A stretch of DNA of 64,000 nucleotides from Sphingomonas sp. Its GTDB lineage: Bacteria > Pseudomonadota > Alphaproteobacteria > Sphingomonadales > Sphingomonadaceae. The notes under the pieces were generated by a model. It saw nothing but the letters and a program-made list of their open reading frames with translations, was not told the DNA's origin and did not search any database. Positions 1 through 10,822 of the stretch are shown here, piece after piece. Each line of letters starts with the position of its first letter. The first letter of the stretch is position 1. Position numbers and translations under genes: made by a program. The stretch covers positions 372,001-436,000 of the forward strand of contig JAFKLY010000006.1 in assembly GCA_017304655.1 (NCBI GenBank), in the 5' to 3' direction.

Positions 1-378
1 GAGGATATCATCGGGCGGCCGGTGGCGGGCTTCATCGCGCCGGCCTGGCTCTATGGGCCGGGCGCGCACGCCGCGATGGCTCGGGCCGGCTTTGCGCTGG
101 CCGAGGATCATTGGCGGGTCTGGCAACCGGGGCAGGCTCAGGCGCCACTTGCCAGCGGGCCAGTGATTACCTGGGCGAGCCGCAGCCGGGCGCGCATCGC
201 CTCCTCGCTGTTCGCCGCCTGGGCCTTGCCGCCGGTGCTGCGCATGAAGCCGGTCGCGCGGATCGCGGTGCATCCCGGCGATACCGGCGTGCCGGCGCTG
301 CTTGCCAGCATCAGCCGCACCCTCACGCGCATGACGCGCAGCCATCGGCCCGGGCAGTATCGGGAGTTGCTGGGCTAG
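1..378 (+). CDS. Polysaccharide deacetylase family protein, C-terminal part
   Basis: The frame is open from the first base and ends in TAG, so the gene starts outside the window and only about 125 C-terminal residues are seen. They include GRPVAGFIAPAWLYGP and later RIAVHPGDTGVPALL, a pattern I associate with the C-terminal half of DUF2334/NodB-like polysaccharide deacetylases, where FIAPAW and HP belong to the active-site side of the barrel. The metal-binding residues would lie upstream. A GTG at 22 could be called as a start but would cut into the conserved strand. The family call is by pattern recognition only. Confidence 0.6.
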   Translation, partial: EDIIGRPVAGFIAPAWLYGPGAHAAMARAGFALAEDHWRVWQPGQAQAPLASGPVITWASRSRARIASSLFAAWALPPVLRMKPVARIAVHPGDTGVPALLASISRTLTRMTRSHRPGQYRELLG

Positions 379-620
379 GGACGGAGCTGCCGGTTGCGCC
401 GAAAGGCAGAGACCCGACAGCGCGCTCCGGCACGGCGCATTGACTCGCCCGGCCTATCTCCCCATAGGACGCGCATGATCGCGCGCATCCTCACGTCGAG
501 CTTTTATTGGCCCCGTCACACATAGACGCGGCTCGTTCGATCATGTTTTGAAACGATGCCGCCGCTGAGCGGCATCGACAAGATCCAGACCTTTCAGTGG
601 CGGCCAATATGGAGGTCACT

Positions 621-1100
621 GTGTCTTTGTCCCAAGATATCCTTGAATCGCGAGGGCGTGTCCGCCCGATGGCGCGGCATGACGTGCCGGTGGTCGCCGG
701 CATGATCGCGCGGCTGGCGCGGCATCATGGCGATGAGCCGACGATCGACGCGGCGCGCTTGCAGGCCGATCTGTTCGGCAGCACGCCCTGGTTGCGCGGC
801 CTCGTGGTCGAGCGGTTCGGCTATGTCGTGGGCTACGCGCTGATGATCCCGCGCTACCGCGCGCAGGCGACGGAGCGCGGGCTGGACCTGCACCATCTCT
901 TCATACTGGAAGGATCGCGTGGTCTGGGGCTGGGCCGCCTGCTCGTGGAAGCGGTGGCGAATGTCGCGCGGGAGGAAGCGTGCGGCTTTCTTCAGGTCGC
1001 TGCGGAGGCCGGTAACCGCAAGGCGCAGGACTTTTATCGTTCGCTCGGCTTCGAGGACCGCCAGCCGACAGGTCAGGGCTTTGCGATGGCGCTGGGTTGA
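621..1100 (+). CDS. GNAT family N-acetyltransferase
   Basis: This is a single-domain Gcn5-related acetyltransferase of about 160 residues, likely cytosolic and using acetyl-CoA. The acetyl-CoA loop reads RGLGLGRLLVEAV, the N-terminal strand starts RVRPMARHDVPVVAGMIARLA, and the C-terminal motif is AGNRKAQDFYRSLGFE. The substrate cannot be told. I prefer the GTG at 621 because a GGAGG box lies five to six bases before it (611-615). In-frame alternatives are GTG at 597 and ATG at 609. It stops just before the convergent Slam gene, so the two stops are 9 bases apart. Confidence 0.85.
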   Translation: MSLSQDILESRGRVRPMARHDVPVVAGMIARLARHHGDEPTIDAARLQADLFGSTPWLRGLVVERFGYVVGYALMIPRYRAQATERGLDLHHLFILEGSRGLGLGRLLVEAVANVAREEACGFLQVAAEAGNRKAQDFYRSLGFEDRQPTGQGFAMALG

Positions 1101-1109
1101 GCCCCGGGA

Positions 1110-2495
1110 TCAGAAGGCGCGGGTGATGCCGAAATCGACTGTGGTCCGGCGATAATCATAGAGCCCCACCGTCGAGATATTGCGTTCATAAGCGACGCGC
1201 ACGACCGGCGAGAAGCCCGCGACCTTCACCTGGCGGAAGGTCGCGCCGACCGTTCCGCGCAGGAACCACTCCTTGCGCCGGTCTGTGAAGGGGAACATGC
1301 GCTTGTCCGATTCCAGCCGCCAGGCGGTGGCGTTGGCGAAGACCGTGGTCTTGCCCATGTCCCGCCAGCCCAGAACGGTGAGGCCGCCCGAGGCGGTGGC
1401 ATAGCCGGGATCGCGCGCGGTCTGGCGCATGGCGCCGAGCGTCACGCCCACGCCGCTCCGGGCTGTCAGCGCCCGCTCGATACCAACATTCAGGCGGAAC
1501 AAATTGCCATCCTGCAGGCTGTTGCGGCGATAATCCGTACGGCCATAAGAGAAGCCGACATCGCTCTGCGCGCGCAGGCCGATGCGACGGGTCCAGCGCA
1601 CATCGGCCGTGAGCGTGCGCGCATAGGGATCGCCGCCATAAGTGCGCCAGGTGACGCCGACGGACGGGAGCAGCCGGTCCTTGCCGGACGACCATTCCAG
1701 GCCGATCAGGGCGCTGCCCGACACGTCGTTGAACTGGCTCTTGCGGTAGAAGGTGCCATCGCCCGAGAGGCGCGGCACGATCGAGAGCCGCTTGGTCAGC
1801 GACACGCGGGCATAGACCTGCCCGGTGACATGCGCGCCCAGGCCGGATTTGGCGCGGGCATCTTCCGAGAGCGTCAGTGGCGCGATCACCGTGTCGAGTT
1901 GCTTGGCATCGGTCGCGCGGTTGACGTTGCTGTCCGGCGCCATGGCAAATTCGATATTGCCGCCGAACGTCTTGGTGGAGCGCAGGGCAGAGGCAAAGCG
2001 ATCGACCACTTGCGCGACATCGGGCGGCAGGCCGCTCGCCTGCGCCTGACGGATCTGTTGGCGGGCCCCGGCGTCGTCGCCCAGCGCGACCATGACGCGG
2101 GCCAGCTCCAGCCGCACGCGCGCGGCATCCGGCTGCTCATCCAGGATCGCGCGGAAGACGAGGCCCGAATAGGTATAGCGCTTGGCCTGCGCCATCATCA
2201 TGCCGAGACGAAAGCGCGCTTCCGAACGCACCTGCACATCGGGATCGTGCGAGAGCGAGGTGTAAATCGCCTCGGCATCGTCGATTCGCCCGGCGACCTG
2301 CGCCTGATCGGCAATGTCGAAGAGCTGGGCGGCGGTGAGGCCGGTCAGCGCCTTGCCATCGGGGGCGATGTGGGGCTCCGGGCCGGTCAGGCCGGGGGCC
2401 TGATCCTGTGCCAGCGCCGGCTGGCCGATCGCCGCTGCTGCCGGCAAGGCGAGGCCTGAGAGCAGGTCCGGTCGGAGGGGGCGGCGGCGCTTCAT
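1110..2495 (-). CDS. Slam-type surface lipoprotein assembly modifier (DUF560)
   Basis: The 461-residue protein has a signal peptide (cleavage near ALAQ), an N-terminal TPR-like region (roughly residues 50-170, repeated A/L-rich helices such as DAEAIYTSL and RFRLGMMMAQAKRY), then a beta-barrel with alternating strands and a C-terminal Phe. That is the architecture of Slam proteins, outer-membrane factors that move lipoproteins to the cell surface. It begins 31 bases after the stop of the TbpB-like lipoprotein, its probable client, and the two should be cotranscribed. Slam activity is inferred from architecture and neighbour. A generic TPR-plus-barrel porin is the alternative. Confidence 0.8.
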   Translation of the reverse strand: MKRRRPLRPDLLSGLALPAAAAIGQPALAQDQAPGLTGPEPHIAPDGKALTGLTAAQLFDIADQAQVAGRIDDAEAIYTSLSHDPDVQVRSEARFRLGMMMAQAKRYTYSGLVFRAILDEQPDAARVRLELARVMVALGDDAGARQQIRQAQASGLPPDVAQVVDRFASALRSTKTFGGNIEFAMAPDSNVNRATDAKQLDTVIAPLTLSEDARAKSGLGAHVTGQVYARVSLTKRLSIVPRLSGDGTFYRKSQFNDVSGSALIGLEWSSGKDRLLPSVGVTWRTYGGDPYARTLTADVRWTRRIGLRAQSDVGFSYGRTDYRRNSLQDGNLFRLNVGIERALTARSGVGVTLGAMRQTARDPGYATASGGLTVLGWRDMGKTTVFANATAWRLESDKRMFPFTDRRKEWFLRGTVGATFRQVKVAGFSPVVRVAYERNISTVGLYDYRRTTVDFGITRAF

Positions 2496-2526
2496 CTTCG
2501 CTTGTCGTCGAGGCGTGCCGACGCGC

Positions 2527-4419
<1,893 letters not shown>

Positions 4420-4662
4420 GAGGCGAGAAACTCCGGCAAGACGGAGCGCAGACGAGTGCGCGGACAAGCCGGACCTTGCTCACAACATGCTTTACGAACT
4501 GTTATCATAGCGCTTTTCTCCGGCGCTGCGGTTTGCGAAGTTGCGACGAACCGTTGCCTTAACTGTGTGAAAGGAAAGGCGATCGTCCCATATCGGAGCA
4601 GGGCGTTGTTAACCATTTATTAGGGTTTCCAATTCGTTAACGTCTCGATAGCCCTTGCGGTC

Positions 4663-4863
4663 ATGAAACGGTCTCTCGTCCTGACGCATGAAGCCGCGCG
4701 GCATCCATTCCGCCAGCACTTGCCACGGCACGTCTTTTCACTGGGGAAGACGGAGTCGGTGCAGGCGCCCGTGCGAGATCCGCGTGCCGACGACCATGAT
4801 TGGAAGCTGTTCTTGCTGAGCTTCGCGGCGTTCTTTACCGTCGCCTACACCTTCATCGCTTGA
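4663..4863 (+). CDS. Small single-pass membrane protein, unknown function
   Basis: The 66-residue protein has a polar N-terminal half (QAPVRDPRADDHDWK) and one C-terminal hydrophobic helix, LFLLSFAAFFTVAYTFIA, so it should be a tail-anchored inner-membrane protein. The basic start and the 'Dx-K-LFLLSF-AFF' style resemble small conserved hypothetical proteins of sphingomonads as I remember them. No clear ribosome site precedes the ATG. It converges on the MFS gene 10 bases away. Confidence 0.5.
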   Translation: MKRSLVLTHEAARHPFRQHLPRHVFSLGKTESVQAPVRDPRADDHDWKLFLLSFAAFFTVAYTFIA

Positions 4864-4873
4864 AGAACTTGAG

Positions 4874-6229
4874 TCAGCTCGCCTGATTGCGCTGAGGGTG
4901 CGGGGCCTCGCGATCGCACGCGCGCTGGAGCTTCATAGCGAGCAGCGCAGAAATGAAGCACATGCCGCAGACCACGAGCAGGGCGTGGCTATTGCTCAGG
5001 CCCGCACTGGTCGCGCCAAGAATGACGGCCGCACCGACCACCATGGCGCCGGAATTGACCACGTTGTTCGCCGCGACGGTCCGTGCGGTCTCATCCTTGC
5101 GTACCGTCGTCGTCAGAAAGGCATAGAGCGGCACGACGAACATACCGCCGAACACGGCGATGCCGAAGAGGGCGAACAGGATCCGCCAGCTATGGGGCGC
5201 GGCGAGGAAATCCGATACCGTAAAAAGTGTGCCTGCCGGTGCCTGAGCCCAGCCAGCGGATGCGAACTGGAAAAACCAGACGAACGCGGCCATCATAATG
5301 ACTGAAATTGGCGCGAAGCGGGCAGAGACATGGCCCTGCAGCAGGCGGTTGATCGCCACCGAGCCGACAGCCACGCCGACAGAGAAGATTGCCAGGAAGA
5401 GGCTGGCTACCTCCTGATTTGCGGTGAAGTCATTTTTCACCATGGGCGGAAAAATGATGATCAACACCGTGGCGATCATCCAGAAGAAACTGATCGACAT
5501 GATCGCCAGAAAAAGTCGGCGGATGTGCATCGTGCCGTAGATCAGGCGCCACGAGGCGCGTAAGGGATTGAAATCGAGCTGGATCGGCGGGCCGAGGCGA
5601 GGCGCCGGCGGGATCATCCGCCCCGAAAAATAGCCGATCACGGCAATGACAAGGACCGCACCTGCGGCTGCTGTCGCGCTGATCCAGCCGGCCACGATCG
5701 TCCCGGCCAGGATGGCGACATAAGTGCCCGCCTCGACGAGGCCGGTGCCGCCCAGCACTTGCTCTTCGTCCAGATGCTGGGGGAGGATGGCATATTTGAT
5801 GGGGCCGAAGAAGGTCGAGTGCACGCCCATGGCACTGACTGCGACGAGCATCAGGCCAACGCCCACCCACGGATAAGTACCGGAAAGAAGTAGCCCGGAC
5901 GCACCGAAGATCATGATCGCGATCTCCGCGAGCTTGACCGTGCGGATGATGCGGGCCTTGTCCATATTGTCGGCAAGCTGGCCGGAGAGGGCGGACAACA
6001 GGAAGAAGGGCAGGATGAACAGCCCGGTGGCTATGGCGTTGAAATAGCTTTCCTGCTGCGGGTTCTGGAACACGACATAGGTCGCGAACAGGATCATCGC
6101 CGTCTTGAACAGATTGTCGTTGAAGGCCCCGAGGAACTGAGTGACGAAAAGGGGCAGAAATTTCCGGTGCGCCAGCAGCCTGAGGGATGCCTGCATAAGG
6201 TCGAGAACTCTTGTGGCCCGGCGGAGCAT
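4874..6229 (-). CDS. MFS transporter, LplT-like
   Basis: A 12-helix major facilitator of about 440-450 residues. The start of helix 1 reads FLPLFVTQFLGAFNDNLFKTA, the signature of the lysophospholipid transporter LplT group that works with acyl-ACP phospholipid acyltransferases. The expected role is flipping lysophospholipids across the inner membrane for re-acylation, but no acyltransferase is fused or adjacent here. The internal Met at 6196 (MQASLRLLAHRKF) is a good alternative start, because the preceding eleven residues are basic and not typical. It is divergent from pgsA, another phospholipid gene. Confidence 0.75.
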   Translation of the reverse strand: MLRRATRVLDLMQASLRLLAHRKFLPLFVTQFLGAFNDNLFKTAMILFATYVVFQNPQQESYFNAIATGLFILPFFLLSALSGQLADNMDKARIIRTVKLAEIAIMIFGASGLLLSGTYPWVGVGLMLVAVSAMGVHSTFFGPIKYAILPQHLDEEQVLGGTGLVEAGTYVAILAGTIVAGWISATAAAGAVLVIAVIGYFSGRMIPPAPRLGPPIQLDFNPLRASWRLIYGTMHIRRLFLAIMSISFFWMIATVLIIIFPPMVKNDFTANQEVASLFLAIFSVGVAVGSVAINRLLQGHVSARFAPISVIMMAAFVWFFQFASAGWAQAPAGTLFTVSDFLAAPHSWRILFALFGIAVFGGMFVVPLYAFLTTTVRKDETARTVAANNVVNSGAMVVGAAVILGATSAGLSNSHALLVVCGMCFISALLAMKLQRACDREAPHPQRNQAS

Positions 6230-6344
6230 GTGCCGTCGCGGCGCTTCTACCCGCGAAATAGGACAGTGAAAAGACGGACAATGTCATGAACGCGGCAGGC
6301 ACTTGTCTGTCCGCCCCGGCTGTGGCACGCCACGGCCCGTCGTG

Positions 6345-6911
6345 ATGATGCTTCTGCCCAACATATTGACGCTCTCGCGCATCTTCGCGGTGCCGTTGCT
6401 TGTCGCCCTGCTTTGGCCCGCCGAGACGGGGCATGAATGGCGCATCGGCTATCTGGCTGCCTTCGCGCTTTACTGCCTGATGGGTATCACCGATTATTTC
6501 GATGGCTATCTGGCCCGCGCGCAGGGAACCGTGTCCAGGCTCGGCGTGTTCCTCGATCCGATCGCCGATAAGATCATGGTCGGCGCGGTGATTCTCGTGC
6601 TCTGCTCGACGAGCGATATCCAGGGCGTGCACATCATTCCGGCGCTCGTGATCCTGTTGCGCGAAATCGCGGTCTCGGGCCTGCGGGAATTCCTGGCCGG
6701 CCTGCGCATCTCCGTGCCGGTCTCACGCCTCGCCAAGTGGAAGACGACCTTCCAGCTCGTCTCGCTCGGCGCGCTCATCCTTGCCGGGGGGGTGCCGCAA
6801 TTCCCCGAGGTCAAGCTCATCGGCCTTGCCACGCTCTGGGCCGCAGCGGTGCTGACCCTCGTCACCGGCTGGGACTATCTGCGCGTCGGCCTCAAGCACA
6901 TGACGGCCTGA
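6345..6911 (+). CDS. pgsA: CDP-diacylglycerol-glycerol-3-phosphate 3-phosphatidyltransferase
   Basis: Makes phosphatidylglycerol phosphate from CDP-diacylglycerol and glycerol-3-phosphate at the inner membrane, the committed step to PG and cardiolipin. The complete CDP-alcohol phosphotransferase motif is present: D50-x2-D53-G54-x2-A57-R58-x8-G67-x3-D71-x3-D75. Several hydrophobic helices surround it. I chose ATG 6345 because the protein then starts MMLLPNILTLSRI, as the family does. A TTG at 6303 adds a proline/glycine-rich stretch with no homologous look. It forms a tight operon with moaD and moaE. Confidence 0.92.
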   Translation: MMLLPNILTLSRIFAVPLLVALLWPAETGHEWRIGYLAAFALYCLMGITDYFDGYLARAQGTVSRLGVFLDPIADKIMVGAVILVLCSTSDIQGVHIIPALVILLREIAVSGLREFLAGLRISVPVSRLAKWKTTFQLVSLGALILAGGVPQFPEVKLIGLATLWAAAVLTLVTGWDYLRVGLKHMTA

Positions 6912-6913
6912 GC

Positions 6914-7171
6914 ATGGCGCTGAAAATTCTCTATTTCGCCTGGGTCCGCGAGCGCATCGGGCAGGACGAGCAGATCATCGACCAGCCGGAGGCCGGCACC
7001 ACTATCGCGGCGCTACTCGACAGCCTGGGCTCGGACAGTCCCGGCCATGTGGCGGCCTTTGCCCCGCGGGAGCGGTTGCGCGCGGCGCTGGATCAGCGCT
7101 TCGTGCCGCTCGATACGGTGATCGGGGAGGCAAGCGAACTGGCGATCTTCCCGCCAGTGACGGGCGGCTGA
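6914..7171 (+). CDS. moaD: Molybdopterin synthase sulfur carrier subunit
   Basis: The 85-residue ubiquitin-fold protein starts MALKILYFAWVRERIG and ends in the obligatory Gly-Gly, whose thiocarboxylate donates sulfur to precursor Z in molybdopterin synthesis. The start is two bases after the pgsA stop, and the stop is one base before moaE, so MoaD and its partner MoaE are made together. Confidence 0.93.
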   Translation: MALKILYFAWVRERIGQDEQIIDQPEAGTTIAALLDSLGSDSPGHVAAFAPRERLRAALDQRFVPLDTVIGEASELAIFPPVTGG

Positions 7172-7172
7172 G

Positions 7173-7625
7173 ATGCCTGCGCCGATCAGCGTGCGCGTCA
7201 CTGCCGATCCGTTTGACCCCGGCGCGGAACTGGCCCGGCTGGAAGCGCTGCCGGGCGGCGCCGTTGCCAGCTTCACCGGCCTCGTGCGCGATGATGGCGG
7301 CCTCGCGGCGCTGCATCTGGATCACTATCCCGGCATGACTGAGCGGCAGATCGAGGCGATCGTCGCGCAGGCCTGCGAGCGCTGGCCGCTGCTCGGCGTC
7401 ACGGTCATTCACCGGCACGGCACGCTGGCCGTGGGCGAGCGGATCGTCTTTGTCGGCACGGCTTCGTCTCACCGCGTTGCGGCGCTGGACGCCTGTGCTT
7501 TCCTCATCGACTGGCTGAAGGTCTCCGCGCCTTTCTGGAAGCGCACGGTGCACGCCGATGGCTCGGGTGACTGGGTCGAGGCGCACGCGGCCGATGACGA
7601 CCGGGCGGCAGGCTGGCGGACATGA
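7173..7625 (+). CDS. moaE: Molybdopterin synthase catalytic subunit
   Basis: The large subunit of the MoaD/MoaE heterotetramer, which makes the dithiolene of molybdopterin. Family blocks visible are GAVASFTGLVRDDGG, LHLDHYPGMTERQIE, VIHRHGTLAVGERIVFVGTAS and the catalytic region WLKVSAPFWKRT with its conserved lysines. The length of 150 residues is normal. It lies directly downstream of moaD and converges on oxyR. Confidence 0.93.
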   Translation: MPAPISVRVTADPFDPGAELARLEALPGGAVASFTGLVRDDGGLAALHLDHYPGMTERQIEAIVAQACERWPLLGVTVIHRHGTLAVGERIVFVGTASSHRVAALDACAFLIDWLKVSAPFWKRTVHADGSGDWVEAHAADDDRAAGWRT

Positions 7626-7642
7626 CGGTCCGCTAACTGCGC

Positions 7643-8569
7643 TCAGGCCGCCACGGCCTCTCGCTGCCGGTCGGCGGCGTTGCGCAGAATGTCGGCCATC
7701 AGGCGGAAATCTGCCTCGCGCGGGGAATTGCGGCGCCATACCAGAGCGATGTCGCGATGGGCGTTGGGCGACCGGATCGGCCGTGCGGTGATGTGCGTGT
7801 TGGCGAGGATGCCGCCGCGAATCGCCATTTCCGGCAAAAGGGTTAGGCCCAGCCCATTGTCGACCATTTGCACGAGTGTGTGCAGCGATGTGCCGGTGAT
7901 GGTCGCCTCATGGCGAAGTTCTGCCCGGTTGCAGGCGGCGAGCGCATGTTCCTTGAGGCAATGCCCGTCCTCGAGCAGGAGGAGCCGATTGCCGTCGATC
8001 GTCTCCGGCACAATCTGAGCCGGCGGATCGCGCGGGTCGTCCTTGGGGAAGGCGACGAACAGCGGATCGGCGAACAATATTTCGGTTTCCACCTCGCCAC
8101 AGGGGAAGGGGAGGGCCAGCAGCACGCAATCGGCGTGGCCGTGGCGCAGCGAATCGAGCGCGGCATGGCTCGTCTCCTCGCGCAGGTAGAGCTGCAGCGC
8201 GGGCCGCTCGGCGCGCAGCCGGGGCAGCAGGCTGGGCAGCAGAAACGGGGCGATGGTGGGAATGACGCTCATCCGCATCTCGCCGACCAGCGGCGAGCCG
8301 GATGCCTGGGCGATGGCCGCCAGTTCTTCCGCCTCGCGCAGCACGCGATGCGCCTTTTCCACGATCCGGTCGCCCAAAGCGGTGAAGCGGACGATCCGCC
8401 GGGTGCGCTCGACCAGCGTGACGCCGATCAGCGATTCGAGCTCGCGAATGCCGGCGGACAAAGTCGACTGGGTCACGAAACACGCATCGGCGGCGCGACC
8501 GAAATGGCCCTGCTCCTTCAGCGCTACCAGATACTGGAGCTGCTTGAGCGTAGGCATGTAGGTCGACAT
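7643..8569 (-). CDS. oxyR: Hydrogen-peroxide-sensing LysR-type activator OxyR
   Basis: A LysR-type regulator with an N-terminal winged helix-turn-helix (LKQLQYLVALKEQGHFGRAADAC) and a substrate-like sensor domain. The sensor carries the redox pair Cys204 (in LEDGHCLKEHA) and Cys213, nine residues apart exactly as in E. coli OxyR, so a peroxide-formed disulfide is expected. ATG 8569 or 8557 may be the start; the latter gives the more usual MPTLKQLQYL. No catalase or ahpC gene is next to it in this window. Confidence 0.88.
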   Translation of the reverse strand: MSTYMPTLKQLQYLVALKEQGHFGRAADACFVTQSTLSAGIRELESLIGVTLVERTRRIVRFTALGDRIVEKAHRVLREAEELAAIAQASGSPLVGEMRMSVIPTIAPFLLPSLLPRLRAERPALQLYLREETSHAALDSLRHGHADCVLLALPFPCGEVETEILFADPLFVAFPKDDPRDPPAQIVPETIDGNRLLLLEDGHCLKEHALAACNRAELRHEATITGTSLHTLVQMVDNGLGLTLLPEMAIRGGILANTHITARPIRSPNAHRDIALVWRRNSPREADFRLMADILRNAADRQREAVAA

Positions 8570-8609
8570 TGATCGGCTCTCTCGATGGGAAGGCCAAAAT
8601 CTAAGTGGT

Positions 8610-9383
8610 CTAGCCGATCAATGCAAGAGAACGGGCAATCCCGTAGCCGGCAGTCAGCGTGAGAACAGCGCCAACCGCAATCATGAGCGGCTTGGCCGGC
8701 ACATGCCGCGCAATCCACGCCCCCAGTGGCGCAGCCAGCACGCCGCCGATCAGCAAGCCGACCGTGGCGGTGGTGAAGGTCTCCCAGCCGAGATGGAGCA
8801 GGAAGGTGAGGCTGATCGACAGCGTCAGGAAAAATTCGACGGTGTTGACAGTGCCGATGGTGTAGCGCGGCTCGGATCCTTGAATGAGCAGGTTCGACGT
8901 GACCACCGGTCCCCAGCCACCACCGCCCGTTGCATCGAGGAATCCGCCGACGAGGCCGAGTGGCCGCACGTAACGCGGGTCGCGTTGCTTGGGCGTATGG
9001 CCGAGCCCCCGCCAGAGCAGCCAAAGGCCGATGCCGACCAGATACGTCTGAATCCAGGGCTTGATCGCGTCCCCATCGATATTGGAGAGGACATAGGCGC
9101 CCAGCACACCACCAACGATACCGGGGATGACGAGGCGGCCGAACAGCTTCCAGTCAACATTGCGATGCAGGACATGGCTAATCGCTGAAACGGCGGTGGT
9201 GCAGGTCTCCGCCGCGTGGACGCTGGCGGAAGCGGCCTTGGGCGGAACGCCGATGGCGAGCAACAGGCTGCTGGAGATCAGGCCATAGGCCATGCCCAGC
9301 GCGCCATCGATAATCTGGGCGCCAAACCCGACCAGCATGAACGGCAGCAGCAATTCCCAGTAATGGAGTGAAGCCTCCAGCAA
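8610..9383 (-). CDS. TauE/SafE family sulfite/anion exporter
   Basis: A 257-residue integral membrane protein with two similar halves of hydrophobic helices, beginning [23 protein letters not shown], the hallmark of the TauE/SafE (DUF81) family. These transport sulfite, sulfoacetate or related anions. The start is a TTG at 9383 with AGGAG eight bases upstream. ATGs nearby are in another frame. It is divergent from serine acetyltransferase, which suggests a shared link to sulfur metabolism. Confidence 0.85.
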   Translation of the reverse strand: MLEASLHYWELLLPFMLVGFGAQIIDGALGMAYGLISSSLLLAIGVPPKAASASVHAAETCTTAVSAISHVLHRNVDWKLFGRLVIPGIVGGVLGAYVLSNIDGDAIKPWIQTYLVGIGLWLLWRGLGHTPKQRDPRYVRPLGLVGGFLDATGGGGWGPVVTSNLLIQGSEPRYTIGTVNTVEFFLTLSISLTFLLHLGWETFTTATVGLLIGGVLAAPLGAWIARHVPAKPLMIAVGAVLTLTAGYGIARSLALIG

Positions 9384-9477
9384 TCATCATCTCCTTCTCA
9401 ATTCATTCAGTCGACAAATACGCAGGAGGCTGCGCGATGCAAGCAATTTGTCCTCGATATCTGGATCTGCCCTGCGC

Positions 9478-9503
9478 TCTGGAAATTCCAGACCGATTGG
9501 TCT
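9478..9503. promoter_or_regulatory. Two overlapping palindromes between tauE-like and cysE genes
   Basis: A 15-base palindrome TCTGGAAATTCCAGA (9478-9492) overlaps a second inverted repeat AGACC-GATT-GGTCT (9490-9503). They sit 40 bases upstream of the serine acetyltransferase ATG and about 95 bases upstream of the exporter start. This is a plausible operator for a dimeric regulator controlling both genes; which regulator is unknown. Confidence 0.5.
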
Positions 9504-9543
9504 AGATAGTTGCTCTTGTCATTCAGCAAGGGCGAACGTGACC

Positions 9544-10245
9544 ATGGGGCTTCTGTCCTACCTCGATTCTATCAAAGCGCGTGACCCGGCTCCGCGTTCC
9601 CGGCTGGAGGTACTCATTTATCCTGGCGTGTGGGCGCTTGGCCTTCACCGGGTCGCTCATCGCCTGTTCCGCTGGCGGTTCTTCTTCCTGGCGCGACTGG
9701 TCAACCATTTCTCGCGCTTTCTCACCGCGATAGACATTCACCCGGGTGCGAAGATCGGAAAGAACTTCTTCATCGACCATGGCTTCACCGTGATTGGCGA
9801 GACGGCTGAGATCGGCGATAATGTCACGATCTACCAGTGCGTGACGCTGGGCGGCACCGACCCTTCCAACGGCATTGCCGGCAAGCGCCATCCCACCATT
9901 TCGGACGGTGCCATCCTCGGTTCGGGCTCCCAGGTGCTGGGGCCGATCATCGTGGGTGAACGGGCGCGGATCGGCGCCAATGCCGTGGTGACCAAGGATG
10001 TGCCGGTCGGTGCGGTGATGACTGGCATTCCGGCCAAGCCCATGTTGATGGACGCCAAGGAATATCAGAAGCCCTTCGTCCCTTATGGCACGCCGTGCTG
10101 CGAAACCTATGATCCCGCCACGCAGAAGCTGGAACTGCTGCAATGCGAGGTCGAGCAGCTGCGCAAGCGCTTGGCCGAACTGATCACGGAGCGCGAGACT
10201 GATCGTGCTGGCAAGTCCGAAGGTCAATCGCGTACCACTGCCTGA
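9544..10245 (+). CDS. cysE: Serine O-acetyltransferase
   Basis: Acetylates L-serine to O-acetylserine, the carbon skeleton for cysteine. The left-handed beta-helix hexapeptide region runs from [10 protein letters not shown] through [22 protein letters not shown] to GIPAKPM. This is the short EpsC/CysE form, and its C-terminal tail ([19 protein letters not shown]) is predicted coiled coil. The start ATG 9544 follows GTGACC without a clear ribosome site; earlier codons give a cysteine-rich leader unlike the family. DUF2794 follows 16 bases later. Confidence 0.9.
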   Translation: MGLLSYLDSIKARDPAPRSRLEVLIYPGVWALGLHRVAHRLFRWRFFFLARLVNHFSRFLTAIDIHPGAKIGKNFFIDHGFTVIGETAEIGDNVTIYQCVTLGGTDPSNGIAGKRHPTISDGAILGSGSQVLGPIIVGERARIGANAVVTKDVPVGAVMTGIPAKPMLMDAKEYQKPFVPYGTPCCETYDPATQKLELLQCEVEQLRKRLAELITERETDRAGKSEGQSRTTA

Positions 10246-10261
10246 TGAGTAAAACTGCCGG

Positions 10262-10609
10262 ATGAACAACGTCACGCCGTTTCCCCGCCAGCAGCCCGGC
10301 GCGCCGGCGCAGACAGCGTTTGATCGGCTCGAGCTTTCGCGAATTATGGATCTGTACGGCCGCATGGTCGCCGCCGGTCAGTGGCGCGACTATGCGATCG
10401 ATCTCAATCGCGACGTCGCAATTTTCTCGGCCTTTCGTCGGGCAGCGGAACGGCCCGAGTTCCGCATCGAGAAGCGACCGGCGCTCCGGAATCGGCAAGG
10501 CATGTGGTCGCTCATTGGCGAGACTGGCGGGGTCTTGCGGCGCGGGCAGGAACTTGCCGGTATCCTGGCGCCGGTTGAACGCCGCCTTCTCAAGCTGATC
10601 GACGACTGA
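10262..10609 (+). CDS. DUF2794 domain protein
   Basis: A 115-residue soluble protein of unknown function with the DUF2794 pattern: RLELSRIMDLYGRMVAAGQWRDYAIDLNRDVAIFSAFRRAAERPEFRIEKRP. The family is confined to alphaproteobacteria as far as I know and supports the taxonomic assignment. It probably shares a transcript with cysE. A GC hairpin follows the stop (GGCCGC-TCG-GCGGCC, about 10613-10627) without a clear T run. Confidence 0.85.
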   Translation: MNNVTPFPRQQPGAPAQTAFDRLELSRIMDLYGRMVAAGQWRDYAIDLNRDVAIFSAFRRAAERPEFRIEKRPALRNRQGMWSLIGETGGVLRRGQELAGILAPVERRLLKLIDD

Positions 10610-10755
10610 CAGGCCGCTCGGCGGCCAGCGCCAGCAACATAACGACATTGTTCAGCAAATTCAGTGCCCTCGCACCGGCAGGTGGACGCCTGCCGGAAAG
10701 CGGCGGAAATTTGCGGCGCCTGGCCTTTTCCACCGTTGAAACGATAGTCTCATTC

Positions 10756-10784
10756 ATGTCGTAAAATTGTAACAAAACTGTCAT
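10756..10784 (+). promoter_or_regulatory. Three-unit Pho box before the porin gene
   Basis: Three 7-mers separated by AAAA repeat every 11 bases: ATGTCGT, TTGTAAC, CTGTCAT. The last two form a standard Pho box (7+4+7) and the last equals the consensus half. The box ends 38 bases before the porin start, a position expected for PhoB activation. Confidence 0.8.
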
Positions 10785-10822
10785 ACCGGCGCGGCTCGCA
10801 ACCGGTCCTCTGGAGCCATCGC

